Made by a program: the position numbers and the translations under genes. 5,301 nt of DNA from an uncultured Ruminococcus sp. (GTDB lineage: Bacteria > Bacillota > Clostridia > Oscillospirales > Ruminococcaceae): contig CAMBJF010000173.1 in assembly GCA_945867875.1 (NCBI GenBank), positions 1 through 5,301 of the forward strand, read 5' to 3'. Positions 1 to 5,301 of the stretch are shown piece after piece (position 1 is the first letter of the stretch; the number at the start of each line of letters is the position of its first letter). The notes under the pieces were generated by a model. That model was given only the letters and a program-made list of their open reading frames with translations, was not told the DNA's origin and ran no database searches.

Positions 1-10
1 TATACTTTTT

Positions 11-40
11 AACCCCTAATCCGCTTGCGAATTAGGGGTT
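11..40. repeat. Perfect 10-bp inverted repeat (hairpin), no T-tail
   Basis: Bases 11-20 (aacccctaat) are exactly complementary to 31-40 (attaggggtt), leaving a 10-base loop in which two further G-C pairs could close a CTTG tetraloop. A run of T lies on the left side (6-10), so neither strand shows a hairpin followed by a T-run, and it does not qualify as a standard intrinsic terminator. It lies about 50 bases beyond the stop of spoVAE and could stabilise that transcript's 3' end or belong to a neighbouring gene outside the window. The structure is clear; the role is not. Confidence 0.5.
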
Positions 41-53
41 ATTCGACAGACTG

Positions 54-90
54 ATGCCCCGTGGACGATGTTCACGGGGCATATTTTTTT
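54..90 (+). terminator. Intrinsic terminator reading rightward
   Basis: Bases 54-63 pair perfectly with 73-82 (atgccccgtg / cacggggcat). The stem can extend by a G-T and an A-T pair to leave a 5-base loop, and it is followed by seven T at 84-90. That is a textbook rho-independent terminator for plus-strand transcription. No plus-strand gene precedes it in the window, so it implies a gene ending just left of position 1 that converges on spoVAE. On the minus strand the same hairpin follows the spoVAE stop codon directly but lacks a downstream T-run, so it could only weakly stop spoVAE transcription. Confidence 0.7.
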
Positions 91-442
91 ACTTATCCTT
101 CGACTTGCAGCACACTCCCATAATAAGTCCGAAAACCATTGCCGCCGTAATGCCTGCGGAGGCTGCGGACAGACCGCCTGTGAACACCCCGAGGAATCCT
201 TTTGTGTCAATTGCTTCCCTGACGCCTTCCGCAAGAGCGTTTCCAAAGCCCGTAAGGGGCACTGCCGCACCCGCTCCCGCAAAGTCGATGAGCGGTCGGT
301 ATATCTCAAATGCTCCGAGGACAACTCCCGCCACAACGTAGGTCACAAGTATCCTTGCGGGGGTAAGCTTTGTGTAGTCTATCAGCAGCTGTCCCACAGC
401 GCAGAGCAGTCCGCCGATGATGAATGCCCATAAATATTCCAT
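89..442 (-). CDS. spoVAE: Stage V sporulation protein AE (SpoVAEb-type DPA channel subunit)
   Basis: This small integral membrane protein of 117 residues belongs to the SpoVAC/SpoVAEB family. Members are part of the SpoVA complex in the spore inner membrane, which takes up calcium-dipicolinate during sporulation and releases it at germination. Hydrophobic segments are visible at about residues 4-21, 30-46 and 92-110, with a further apolar stretch at 50-66. The family's conserved central block is present: FAGAGAAVPLTGFGNALAEG at 54-73, followed by KGFLGVFTGGL at 81-91. The protein ends in a short lysine-rich tail. The length matches the usual AEb form and is shorter than SpoVAC. A good ribosome site (AAGGAG, 456-451) lies 8 bases before the ATG. 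It follows spoVAD on the same strand, but the 177-base gap contains a large palindrome, which is unusual inside this operon. Family assignment is by recognition of the conserved block. Confidence 0.93.
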   Translation of the reverse strand: MEYLWAFIIGGLLCAVGQLLIDYTKLTPARILVTYVVAGVVLGAFEIYRPLIDFAGAGAAVPLTGFGNALAEGVREAIDTKGFLGVFTGGLSAASAGITAAMVFGLIMGVCCKSKDK

Positions 443-460
443 TTTTATCGCTCCTTTTTT

Positions 461-620
461 ATACTAATCTTTAATCGTTCTGTAGACAAAGGCGGCAGAT
501 AGAACGCTGCCAATCTAGGAAAGCGACTGCAGGCGGGCTGTCGCCCGGCAAAGGAGCTTAACGACGAGTGGCTGCGTTATAGCTGCCGAATTTGTCTATA
601 GGTTGATTAAAGATAAGTAT
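461..620. repeat. 160-bp imperfect palindrome (MITE-like / intergenic repeat)
   Basis: The stretch between spoVAD and spoVAE reads as one long inverted repeat. Bases 461-515 match the reverse complement of 566-620 in a single ungapped register, 44 of 55 positions; the outer 38 bases match at 31. The outer arm contains the shared blocks atctttaatc, tagacaaa and cggcag. The centre (516-565) carries its own small hairpin, CGGGC (534-538) with GCCCG (543-547) around a TGTC loop. The last base coincides with the third base of the spoVAD stop codon, so the element fills the gap almost exactly. A TA dinucleotide sits symmetrically near each end (462-463, 618-619), which would suit a TA-targeting, IS630/mariner-type MITE, though it is also simply part of the palindrome. 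No reading frame of note lies inside. It could instead be a structured RNA or an mRNA-stabilising intercistronic stem. Confidence 0.8.
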
Positions 621-1636
621 TAACCCTTATGTGAAATGTGAACGGCGTGGGATATGCCCGGAATGCTCTCGCCCTGCTGGGAAAGAGTTGGGGACATCAG
701 CGCTCCCGTGGCGCAGAAAAGGATATTTTTATACTCTCCCGATTTCACCTTGTCAAGGAAATATCCGCAGAGCACCGCCGCACTGCACCCGCAGCCCGAG
801 CCTCCTGCGTGAACGTCCTGCTTTTCGTAATCGAACATCATCGTGCCGCAGTCCTTGTAGCGTGATGCAATGTCGATGCCGTCAGCCGCAAGGAGACTTA
901 TGAGAAGCGTGCCGCCGACTCTGCCCAGGTCGCCTGTTATGATAAGGTCGAAGTCCTCGGGCTTTGAACCTGTGTCATTTAAATATGTCTCAATGACATA
1001 CGCCGCCGCAGGAGCCATTGCCGCACCCATATTGTTGGCGTCGCTCACGCCCATATCAACTATCTTGCCAATAGTGACACCCTTAATGTAAGGTCCCTGA
1101 GCACCGTGGGGGGAAACCACTGCCGCTCCCGATGCCGTGCAGGTCCACTGGGCTGTGGGAGTACGCACGCCGCCGTAGGAAAGAGGAAATCTGAACTGTC
1201 TTTCCGCCGAGCAGAAGTGTGATGATGTGGCGGCGACCACATTTCCGCCGATGCCGCTGTCGGTCATAAGTGCCGCCATAAGCAGGCTCTCCGCCATTGT
1301 GGAGCAGGCTCCGTAAACGCAGAGAACGGGTATTTCAAGGTCTCTGAGCCCATATGAAGTAGTGGTACACTGATTTAAAAGGTCTCCCGCAAACATATAG
1401 TTTACGTCCTCCTTTGAAAGTGCGCCCTTTTCAAGAGCTTTAAGCACCGTGAGCCTGAGCAGCTCGCTTTCCGCCTTTTCCCATGAATCCTGCCCGAAAT
1501 GAGTGTCCTGATAGATCTGGTCAAAATGACGGTGCAGCGGACCGTCCCCCTCCTTTTTGCCCACTATCGCCGCATAGCTGTGAATGGTTGGGGGCTGTTC
1601 TGTTTTAAATGTATTCCGTGAAATTCTCTGGGCCAT
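620..1636 (-). CDS. spoVAD: Stage V sporulation protein AD (SpoVAD, DPA-binding)
   Basis: SpoVAD is a thiolase-fold, non-enzymatic protein that binds dipicolinic acid and sits on the spore inner membrane as part of the SpoVA channel. With the start chosen here it has 338 residues, the normal family length. Landmarks in order are the N-terminal SYAAIVGKKEGDGPL (20-34), DLLNQ (85-89), YGACSTMAESL (108-118) with the thiolase-like cysteine at 111, SSHFCSAERQFRFPLSYGG (138-156), TPTAQW (159-164), GDLGRVGG (235-242), the glycine/cysteine-rich GGSGCGCSA (278-286) and the conserved tail NILFCATGALMSPTLSQQGE (304-323). The frame stays open upstream to an ATG at 1693. The 1636 ATG is preferred because it has a ribosome site 7 bases upstream, begins the conserved protein, and leaves room for a promoter. 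It is the first gene of its unit: spoVAC, which normally precedes it, is absent and the next gene is divergent. Confidence 0.95.
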   Translation of the reverse strand: MAQRISRNTFKTEQPPTIHSYAAIVGKKEGDGPLHRHFDQIYQDTHFGQDSWEKAESELLRLTVLKALEKGALSKEDVNYMFAGDLLNQCTTTSYGLRDLEIPVLCVYGACSTMAESLLMAALMTDSGIGGNVVAATSSHFCSAERQFRFPLSYGGVRTPTAQWTCTASGAAVVSPHGAQGPYIKGVTIGKIVDMGVSDANNMGAAMAPAAAYVIETYLNDTGSKPEDFDLIITGDLGRVGGTLLISLLAADGIDIASRYKDCGTMMFDYEKQDVHAGGSGCGCSAAVLCGYFLDKVKSGEYKNILFCATGALMSPTLSQQGESIPGISHAVHISHKG

Positions 1637-1643
1637 TTTAATG

Positions 1644-1651
1644 CCGCCTTT
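1644..1651 (-). promoter_or_regulatory. Ribosome binding site fixing the spoVAD start
   Basis: Read on the minus strand this is AAAGGCGG, one base from the AAGGAGG consensus, placed 7 bases before the ATG at 1636. No comparable site precedes the in-frame ATG at 1693, so this decides the start of spoVAD. Confidence 0.7.
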
Positions 1652-1672
1652 CCGAAAAATAGTATCTTTATG

Positions 1673-1701
1673 TAATATTTCACGGCGGAGCACAATTATT
1701 C
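1673..1701 (-). promoter_or_regulatory. Candidate sigma-G-type promoter of spoVAD-spoVAE
   Basis: On the minus strand GAATA (1701-1697) fits the forespore sigma-G -35 consensus GHATR exactly. After a 17-base spacer, AATATTA (1679-1673) fits the -10 consensus CATxHTA at all but the first base. Transcription would start near 1666, giving a leader of about 30 bases before the 1636 ATG. Forespore expression is what is known for spoVA operons in Bacillus, which makes the match plausible. The motif is short and the region AT-rich, so chance cannot be excluded. Confidence 0.4.
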
Positions 1702-1767
1702 ACAGCGTCGTATTTAAAAGAAATACAGCAATATTTATAAAATCTTAATGAAATAATGCCGGATTTA

Positions 1768-1776
1768 TGGTAAAAT
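1768..1776 (+). promoter_or_regulatory. Candidate extended -10 promoter of the symporter gene
   Basis: TGGTAAAAT is an extended -10 (TGn plus a TATAAT-like hexamer, TAAAAT) that would start transcription near 1783, about 29 bases before the symporter ATG. No good -35 lies at 16-18 bases; the nearest weak candidate, TTAATG at 1745-1750, is 20 bases away. The leader is too short for a riboswitch. Confidence 0.4.
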
Positions 1777-1811
1777 AAAAGGGATATATTTATTTTAATG
1801 GAGCTGATTAT

Positions 1812-3236
1812 ATGGATTTTAGCACTCTGCTCAGCAAGATCGATGACGCTGTCTGGGGCGTTCCCCTTATCGCTCTTATCCTCTGCGCAGGTCTCCTGCT
1901 GACGATAAGAACGGGATTTATCCAGATACGTCATCTGCCGAGAGCTTTCAGATACCTCTTTAAAGAGGAAGAGGGCGCTCACGGCGAGGTATCGGGCTTT
2001 GCATCTCTCTGCACCGCTCTTTCCGCCACTATCGGTACGGGAAATATCGTAGGCGTTGCCACTGCCATAGGCATTCTTGCAGGCGGCCCCGGCGCACTTT
2101 TCTGGATGTGGATAGCCGCATTTTTCGGAATGGCGACAAAATATTCCGAAGGCTTTCTTGCCGTTAAATACCGCACTATCGACAGCGAGGGACACGTTCT
2201 CGGCGGCCCTTTCTACTACATCGAAAACGGTATGGGCAAAAAGTGGAAATGGCTCGCAAAGATATTTGCGTTTTTCGGTGCCTGCGTTGGTCTAATGGGA
2301 ATAGGCACATTCTCTCAGGTAAACGGCATATCCTCCGCTGTTGTGGGTTTTTTTGACCCCAACCTTGAAAATACCGTTACTATCTTTGGCAATACATATT
2401 CTATCGTGACCGTTATCTCAGGCGTTGTTATTGCCCTCTGCGCAGGGCTTGTTATCATCGGCGGATTAAAGCGCATAAGCAGCGTTTCTCAGGTAGTCGT
2501 TCCCTTTATGGCACTGCTTTACATTATTGCCGTTGTAGTACTTCTTGTATGCAACATCACAAAAATCCCTGCCGCTCTCCTTGAAATAATCAGAGACGCT
2601 TTTGGATTCAGAGCTGCCGCAGGCGGTATGCTGGCTTCAATGCTCATCTCTATGAGAAACGGCGTTGCAAGAGGTATTTTCTCCAACGAATCAGGTCTCG
2701 GCTCCGCTCCTATCGCCGCAGCCGCTGCAAAGACCCACGAGCCTGTCCGTCAGGGACTTATCTCAATGACAGGCACATTCATCGACACCATTGTTATCTG
2801 CACAATGACAGGTCTTTCCATTGTTATGATGGGCTCTTGGTCAAATGAGGCTCTTCAGGGCGTTCAGGTCACTACCGATGCATTCCGGAAGGGACTTCAC
2901 TTCCTCCCCGCACAGGCAGCTTCATTTATCCTTATGATATGTCTGGTATTCTTCGCATTCACCACCATTCTCGGCTGGAACTACTACGGCGAGCGCTGCC
3001 TTGAATATCTCAGCGGAAAAAATAAGGTCGCTGTTATGATATACCGTATTCTCTACATCGCAGCTGTTTTCATCGGTCCCTATATGACCGTTTCCGAAGT
3101 ATGGACCATTGCGGATATCTTCAACGGACTTATGGCATTCCCCAACATCATCGCTCTCTTTGCACTGAACGGCGTTGTTGCAAGGGACACCAAGGATTAT
3201 TTCGCAAGGCTTAAAAAGGGCGAGATAAGCGACTGA
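1812..3236 (+). CDS. Sodium:alanine/glycine symporter (AGCS family)
   Basis: This secondary transporter of 474 residues moves alanine and/or glycine into the cell with Na+ (or H+) and belongs to the alanine-or-glycine:cation symporter family (AlsT, DagA, AgcS). The family signature at residues 91-106 is complete: GG, x, GA, L, FWMW, I, AA, FF, G. Other family blocks are SATIGTGNIVGVA (71-83), GGPFYYIENGMG (131-142), the GVARGIFSNESGLGSAP loop (284-300), GTFIDTIVICTMTGL (321-335) and GWNYYGERCLEYL (388-400). Around ten hydrophobic segments are visible, from residue 17 to about 455, with a short charged C-terminus. The ATG is preceded by GGAG at 1800-1803 with 8-base spacing. The gene is monocistronic: divergent from spoVAD and closed by a strong hairpin. 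Exact substrate preference cannot be read from the sequence. L-alanine is a common spore germinant, but a link with the adjacent spoVA genes is only speculative. Confidence 0.95.
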   Translation: MDFSTLLSKIDDAVWGVPLIALILCAGLLLTIRTGFIQIRHLPRAFRYLFKEEEGAHGEVSGFASLCTALSATIGTGNIVGVATAIGILAGGPGALFWMWIAAFFGMATKYSEGFLAVKYRTIDSEGHVLGGPFYYIENGMGKKWKWLAKIFAFFGACVGLMGIGTFSQVNGISSAVVGFFDPNLENTVTIFGNTYSIVTVISGVVIALCAGLVIIGGLKRISSVSQVVVPFMALLYIIAVVVLLVCNITKIPAALLEIIRDAFGFRAAAGGMLASMLISMRNGVARGIFSNESGLGSAPIAAAAAKTHEPVRQGLISMTGTFIDTIVICTMTGLSIVMMGSWSNEALQGVQVTTDAFRKGLHFLPAQAASFILMICLVFFAFTTILGWNYYGERCLEYLSGKNKVAVMIYRILYIAAVFIGPYMTVSEVWTIADIFNGLMAFPNIIALFALNGVVARDTKDYFARLKKGEISD

Positions 3237-3258
3237 GTGAATTTTGATACATAATGCG

Positions 3259-3292
3259 AACACCCGCAGGATATATGTCCTGCGGGTGTTTT
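3259..3292. terminator. Shared hairpin terminator between convergent genes
   Basis: Bases 3259-3271 (aacacccgcagga) pair perfectly with 3278-3290 around a 6-base loop (tatatg), giving a 13-bp G+C-rich stem. It begins 22 bases after the symporter stop and lies 7 bases beyond the lipoprotein stop on the other strand. On the plus strand it ends in TTTT (3289-3292); on the minus strand the tail is only TT followed by CG. It is probably effective rightward and a weaker stop for the minus-strand operon. Confidence 0.85.
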
Positions 3293-3299
3293 GGGTTAT

Positions 3300-4160
3300 T
3301 CATCTGCTTACGGTCACATCTATCTTTTCGTTGTCAGCCCGATAATAAACAGTAACAGTTATGTCGTCCTTTGAACCATAAAAATCGTTGTCGCTTATTG
3401 TGGAATATTTTGCAGTAAAACCATTTGCTTTTAACTTTTCAACATATTCTGTATATGCATCGAAGGACATTCCGTAAGCATCAAAAGAAAACCAGTTATC
3501 AAGTGAACCGGAAATATCAATTTTATATGCTTCGGGCTTTGGTATCATAGAGGCAAGCTCGCTGTCAGACCAATTCTGAAGCTCCTGCCCTCCGTCTGAG
3601 GATTTTCCGTATGATTCATTCAGAAAGTCATAATACATTGTGTAGCCCTTTCCGTCAGTGTCTATGTATTCAATAGTTGCCATATCCGGACGCATTATAT
3701 CAAGAATGCTAATGTCATCAAGTTCATACCAGTCATCTATTTCACAGGGAATGTCCGAAACCTTTTGTCCGGGTTCTGTATATTTTTTGCTTTCGCCCGC
3801 CACATATATGTCTCTTATTTCATTATCTTCATACTCGTATTTTTCCTTGACATCGTTTAAAACCGCAAATTCTTCTTCGGTAAGGTCAGGCTTCTGAGTG
3901 AATTTGATTTTAAAATCAATAATAGGATAGCCGCTGTTATTGGTGTAATTCAGTGCAGTTATTCTTTCCCCATTAACAACAGATGCGGAGACATTCCAGT
4001 CAATTTCACTGATGTCAATTTTGTGTTCTTCTTTGCTTTCTGATATTTCTGCGGTCAAAGCATTTTCTGTACTGTCCGTCCCGTTCTTACCGCACCCCGT
4101 CCCCGTCATAGAAAAAATCATAACAGCGGATAAAACCACTCCTGCAAATCCCTTTTTCAT
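3300..4160 (-). CDS. Predicted secreted lipoprotein with DUF6591-like C-terminal part
   Basis: The protein has 286 residues, with a signal peptide of MKKG and a hydrophobic core to about residue 18, then MTGTGCGK with the probable lipidated cysteine at 23. The lipobox is weak at the -3 position (Gly instead of Leu). An acidic, Ser/Thr/Glu-rich linker (24-46) follows. Residues about 52-185 look like a beta-rich extracellular domain: WNVSASVVNGERITALNYTN is followed by GYPIIDFKIKFTQ, which is reminiscent of FxLYD/DUF5067-type immunoglobulin-like folds. Residues about 195-286 (NWSDSELASMIPKP, then SFDAYTEYVEKLKANGFTA and a closing YYRADNEKIDVTVS) resemble the DUF6591 domain of ruminococcal lipoproteins. 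It should be anchored outside the membrane; function and ligand are unknown. It begins 15 bases after the stop of the MerR gene, and its ribosome site (AGGAG, 4174-4170) abuts that stop, so the two are co-transcribed. Local G+C is visibly lower than in spoVAD. Confidence 0.85.
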   Translation of the reverse strand: MKKGFAGVVLSAVMIFSMTGTGCGKNGTDSTENALTAEISESKEEHKIDISEIDWNVSASVVNGERITALNYTNNSGYPIIDFKIKFTQKPDLTEEEFAVLNDVKEKYEYEDNEIRDIYVAGESKKYTEPGQKVSDIPCEIDDWYELDDISILDIMRPDMATIEYIDTDGKGYTMYYDFLNESYGKSSDGGQELQNWSDSELASMIPKPEAYKIDISGSLDNWFSFDAYGMSFDAYTEYVEKLKANGFTAKYSTISDNDFYGSKDDITVTVYYRADNEKIDVTVSR

Positions 4161-4175
4161 AAAAAAGCTCTCCTT

Positions 4176-5207
4176 TTATAATAATTTTTCGCAGTAACTG
4201 CATATTGCCCGTGATACATATTCATATCTGCTTTTGGCACTGCTGTCCAATTGTTCCCACAGCTCCTTGCTGCCCATAGCTCTGCCGAATCGGTAAAGAG
4301 CATTCAGATGCTTGTCGGGCAGAATGATGTTCATTGTTCTGATAACATCGTATATTTTCTCTACCTCGGCTGTGACCTCGGGTGCATCGACATCGGAATT
4401 TCTTCTTTCATAGCCCCATAACGCTTTTATTGCCCCCATAACAGCATTGTCAGTTGGATTGTCAAACCCGTTTTTGCAGTAATATCGGACGGCTGAACAG
4501 ATATATTCCGCACTGCCCTGACCGAAAACTTCGTCAAATTCCTTGGCTGTTTCGGTATCGGGGGCAAGGGGCACACATACAAGCAGCGAGAATAAAAATA
4601 CAGAACTTGACAATGCCTTTGAAGCAATGCTGTGAAATTCCTTTACATATCCCTGCACTTCATCACTTTCACAGGACATTCCCTGTTCAAAGCATTGGAC
4701 GAGCTTTTCCGCTGTCTCAAACATATTTTCCCCGTCTTTCTCGGTAAATGCGTTAAAAAAATTCTCATTATAAACGCTTTCAGACATATCCTCAAAGTAT
4801 GATATTTGGAGCATCGCCGATATCGTATCATAAGGCAGTTCGTCCGACATAGGATAGGAAGTGTACAGCACTGACGGGGAAATCCCCTCCGCCGCCATTT
4901 CCTTTGCCGTGCCGATAAGCACTTCAAGCCGCTTCTTTTCCTGCTCCAGCTGCTCTATTTTTGACGACAGCTCTTTACGCCTGTCAAGCTCCTTATCCTC
5001 AAAAAATGCCCGTATCTGCTTTTTGTCATAGCCCATATCACGGTAGAAGCGTATCTTACGCAGATGTTCAATGGTCTTGTCATCGTATAGCAGATGCCCG
5101 TATTTGTTTGTTTCGGAGGGTGTTTTCGACAGCCCCGCTTTTTCATATTCCTGAATGACACGCCGTGACATTCCCACTAATTTCACGACCTCGCTAAGTG
5201 TTTTCAT
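4176..5207 (-). CDS. MerR-family transcriptional regulator with large C-terminal sensor
   Basis: The protein has 343 residues from the ATG at 5207. The N-terminal 70 residues are a MerR winged helix-turn-helix: LSEVVKLVGMSRRVIQEYEK, then the wing GHLLYDDKTIEHLRKIRFYR, then DMGYDKKQIRAFF. A charged, heptad-like helix follows (about 72-105, ELDRRKELSSKIEQLEQEKK), the usual dimerisation coiled coil. The C-terminal 235 residues are a sensor or effector region that I do not recognise with confidence. A segment at about 158-198 (GENMFETAEKLVQCFEQGMS, then DEVQGYVKEFHSIA) recalls the helical TipAS antibiotic-recognition domain, but the match is weak. Cysteines are scattered and show no metal-binding pair typical of MerR or CueR. 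Most family members bind as dimers between an overlong-spaced -35 and -10 and activate by twisting the DNA. It is the first gene of a two-gene unit with the downstream lipoprotein. Confidence 0.88.
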   Translation of the reverse strand: MKTLSEVVKLVGMSRRVIQEYEKAGLSKTPSETNKYGHLLYDDKTIEHLRKIRFYRDMGYDKKQIRAFFEDKELDRRKELSSKIEQLEQEKKRLEVLIGTAKEMAAEGISPSVLYTSYPMSDELPYDTISAMLQISYFEDMSESVYNENFFNAFTEKDGENMFETAEKLVQCFEQGMSCESDEVQGYVKEFHSIASKALSSSVFLFSLLVCVPLAPDTETAKEFDEVFGQGSAEYICSAVRYYCKNGFDNPTDNAVMGAIKALWGYERRNSDVDAPEVTAEVEKIYDVIRTMNIILPDKHLNALYRFGRAMGSKELWEQLDSSAKSRYEYVSRAICSYCEKLL

Positions 5208-5214
5208 CAAAGCA

Positions 5215-5220
5215 CCTCCT
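5215..5220 (-). promoter_or_regulatory. Strong ribosome binding site fixing the MerR start
   Basis: On the minus strand this is AGGAGG, a full Shine-Dalgarno match 7 bases before the ATG at 5207. An in-frame ATG at 5234 lies upstream of it and would add nine residues (MLFIAGGAL) not expected before the MerR helix-turn-helix, so 5207 is the start. Confidence 0.85.
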
Positions 5221-5248
5221 GCAATAAAAAGCATAAAGCTGCACGGTT

Positions 5249-5257
5249 TGATATAAT
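5249..5257 (+). promoter_or_regulatory. Extended -10 pointing rightward out of the window
   Basis: TGATATAAT is a perfect TATAAT with a TGn extension on the plus strand; no TTGACA-like -35 is seen at 16-18 bases upstream. The same bases read on the minus strand give TTATAT (5256-5251), a possible -10 for the MerR operon, so two promoters may overlap back to back. A divergent gene to the right of the window is implied if the plus-strand site is real. Confidence 0.35.
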
Positions 5258-5261
5258 CCCC

Positions 5262-5300
5262 TTAGAGTAGACACTCGAAAAAACAAAAATTCGAGACTAC
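5262..5300. promoter_or_regulatory. Nested inverted repeats, candidate MerR operator
   Basis: TTAGAGT (5262-5268) and ACTCGAA (5273-5279) form an 18-base dyad with one mismatch around AGAC. The second arm's CTCGAA (5274-5279) is also inverted-repeated by TTCGAG (5290-5295) across 10 A-rich bases, with outer GTAG/CTAC pairs at 5267-5270 and 5297-5300. Dyads just upstream of a regulator gene and next to its -10 are the usual place for MerR-family autoregulation. The window stops one base later, so the far side cannot be judged. Confidence 0.4.
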
Positions 5301-5301
5301 A

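Noticed and set aside
68..433. Plus-strand open frames opposite spoVAE
   Set aside because: They are antisense to spoVAE, whose minus-strand product is clearly recognisable; they start inside the terminator hairpin and have no ribosome site.
443..619. Possible small protein gene or remnant of another spoVA gene in the spoVAD-spoVAE gap
   Set aside because: The gap is explained by the long palindrome; I see no start with a ribosome site and a meaningful frame, and no similarity to SpoVA proteins.
1637..1693. Longer spoVAD reading frame beginning at the ATG at 1693
   Set aside because: The extra 19 residues (MLRREILHKDTIFRKGGIK) are not part of the conserved protein, no ribosome site precedes that ATG, and the stretch overlaps the likely promoter. 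The 1636 start gives the normal 338 residues.
1711..1740. Short inverted repeats tattt/aaata in the divergent intergenic region
   Set aside because: Five-base AT-only arms are expected by chance in such AT-rich sequence.
1777..1811. Glycine riboswitch ahead of the alanine/glycine symporter
   Set aside because: The leader is only about 30-40 bases and lacks the tandem aptamer structure; there is no space for a riboswitch.
1680..2195. Minus-strand open frame of 171 codons overlapping the symporter gene
   Set aside because: It lies mostly antisense to the well-supported symporter, has low-complexity composition without recognisable domains, and shows no ribosome site; it is a shadow frame.
2922..3263. 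Minus-strand open frame of 113 codons over the end of the symporter
   Set aside because: It is antisense to the conserved C-terminal part of the symporter and runs into the terminator hairpin; nothing supports it as a gene.
1..5301. CRISPR array, tRNA, rRNA or transposase gene
   Set aside because: Looked for regularly spaced direct repeats, cloverleaf sequences with CCA ends, and transposase motifs; none seen.

Overview
The window looks like chromosomal DNA of an endospore-forming or formerly endospore-forming member of Bacillota, class Clostridia, most likely Ruminococcus or a relative in the Oscillospiraceae. The grounds are the spoVAD/spoVAE pair, strong Shine-Dalgarno sequences, moderate G+C, and a lipoprotein whose C-terminal part resembles a domain (DUF6591-type) that I associate with ruminococci. 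The taxon is an inference from content; no rRNA or marker gene is present.

Layout, left to right. Positions 1-90 hold two hairpins; the second has a T-run and reads as a terminator for a plus-strand gene lying left of the window. On the minus strand come spoVAE (89-442) and spoVAD (620-1636), two components of the SpoVA dipicolinic-acid channel, probably one transcript starting at a sigma-G-like promoter near 1673-1701. The 177-base gap between them is almost filled by a 160-base imperfect palindrome (461-620) with 55-base arms that agree at 44 positions, most simply a MITE-like or intergenic palindromic repeat. The usual upstream partner, spoVAC, is not here: spoVAD is the first gene and faces a divergent plus-strand gene for a sodium:alanine/glycine symporter (AGCS family, 1812-3236). 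That gene ends in a strong 13-bp hairpin shared with a convergent minus-strand pair: a MerR-family regulator (4176-5207) followed 15 bases later by a secreted lipoprotein (3300-4160). The right edge (5208-5301) is the regulator's promoter region, with nested inverted repeats that could be its operator and an outward-pointing extended -10 sequence.

How the genes fit together. SpoVAD and SpoVAE act in the inner spore membrane in moving dipicolinate. The symporter imports alanine or glycine and is probably a housekeeping gene that only shares the intergenic region with them. The MerR regulator and the lipoprotein form their own two-gene unit, plausibly an envelope or ligand-responsive unit of unknown signal. 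No CRISPR array, rRNA, tRNA or transposase gene was seen. Most of the window is ordinary; the palindromic element, the missing spoVAC and the MerR-lipoprotein pair deserve a second look.
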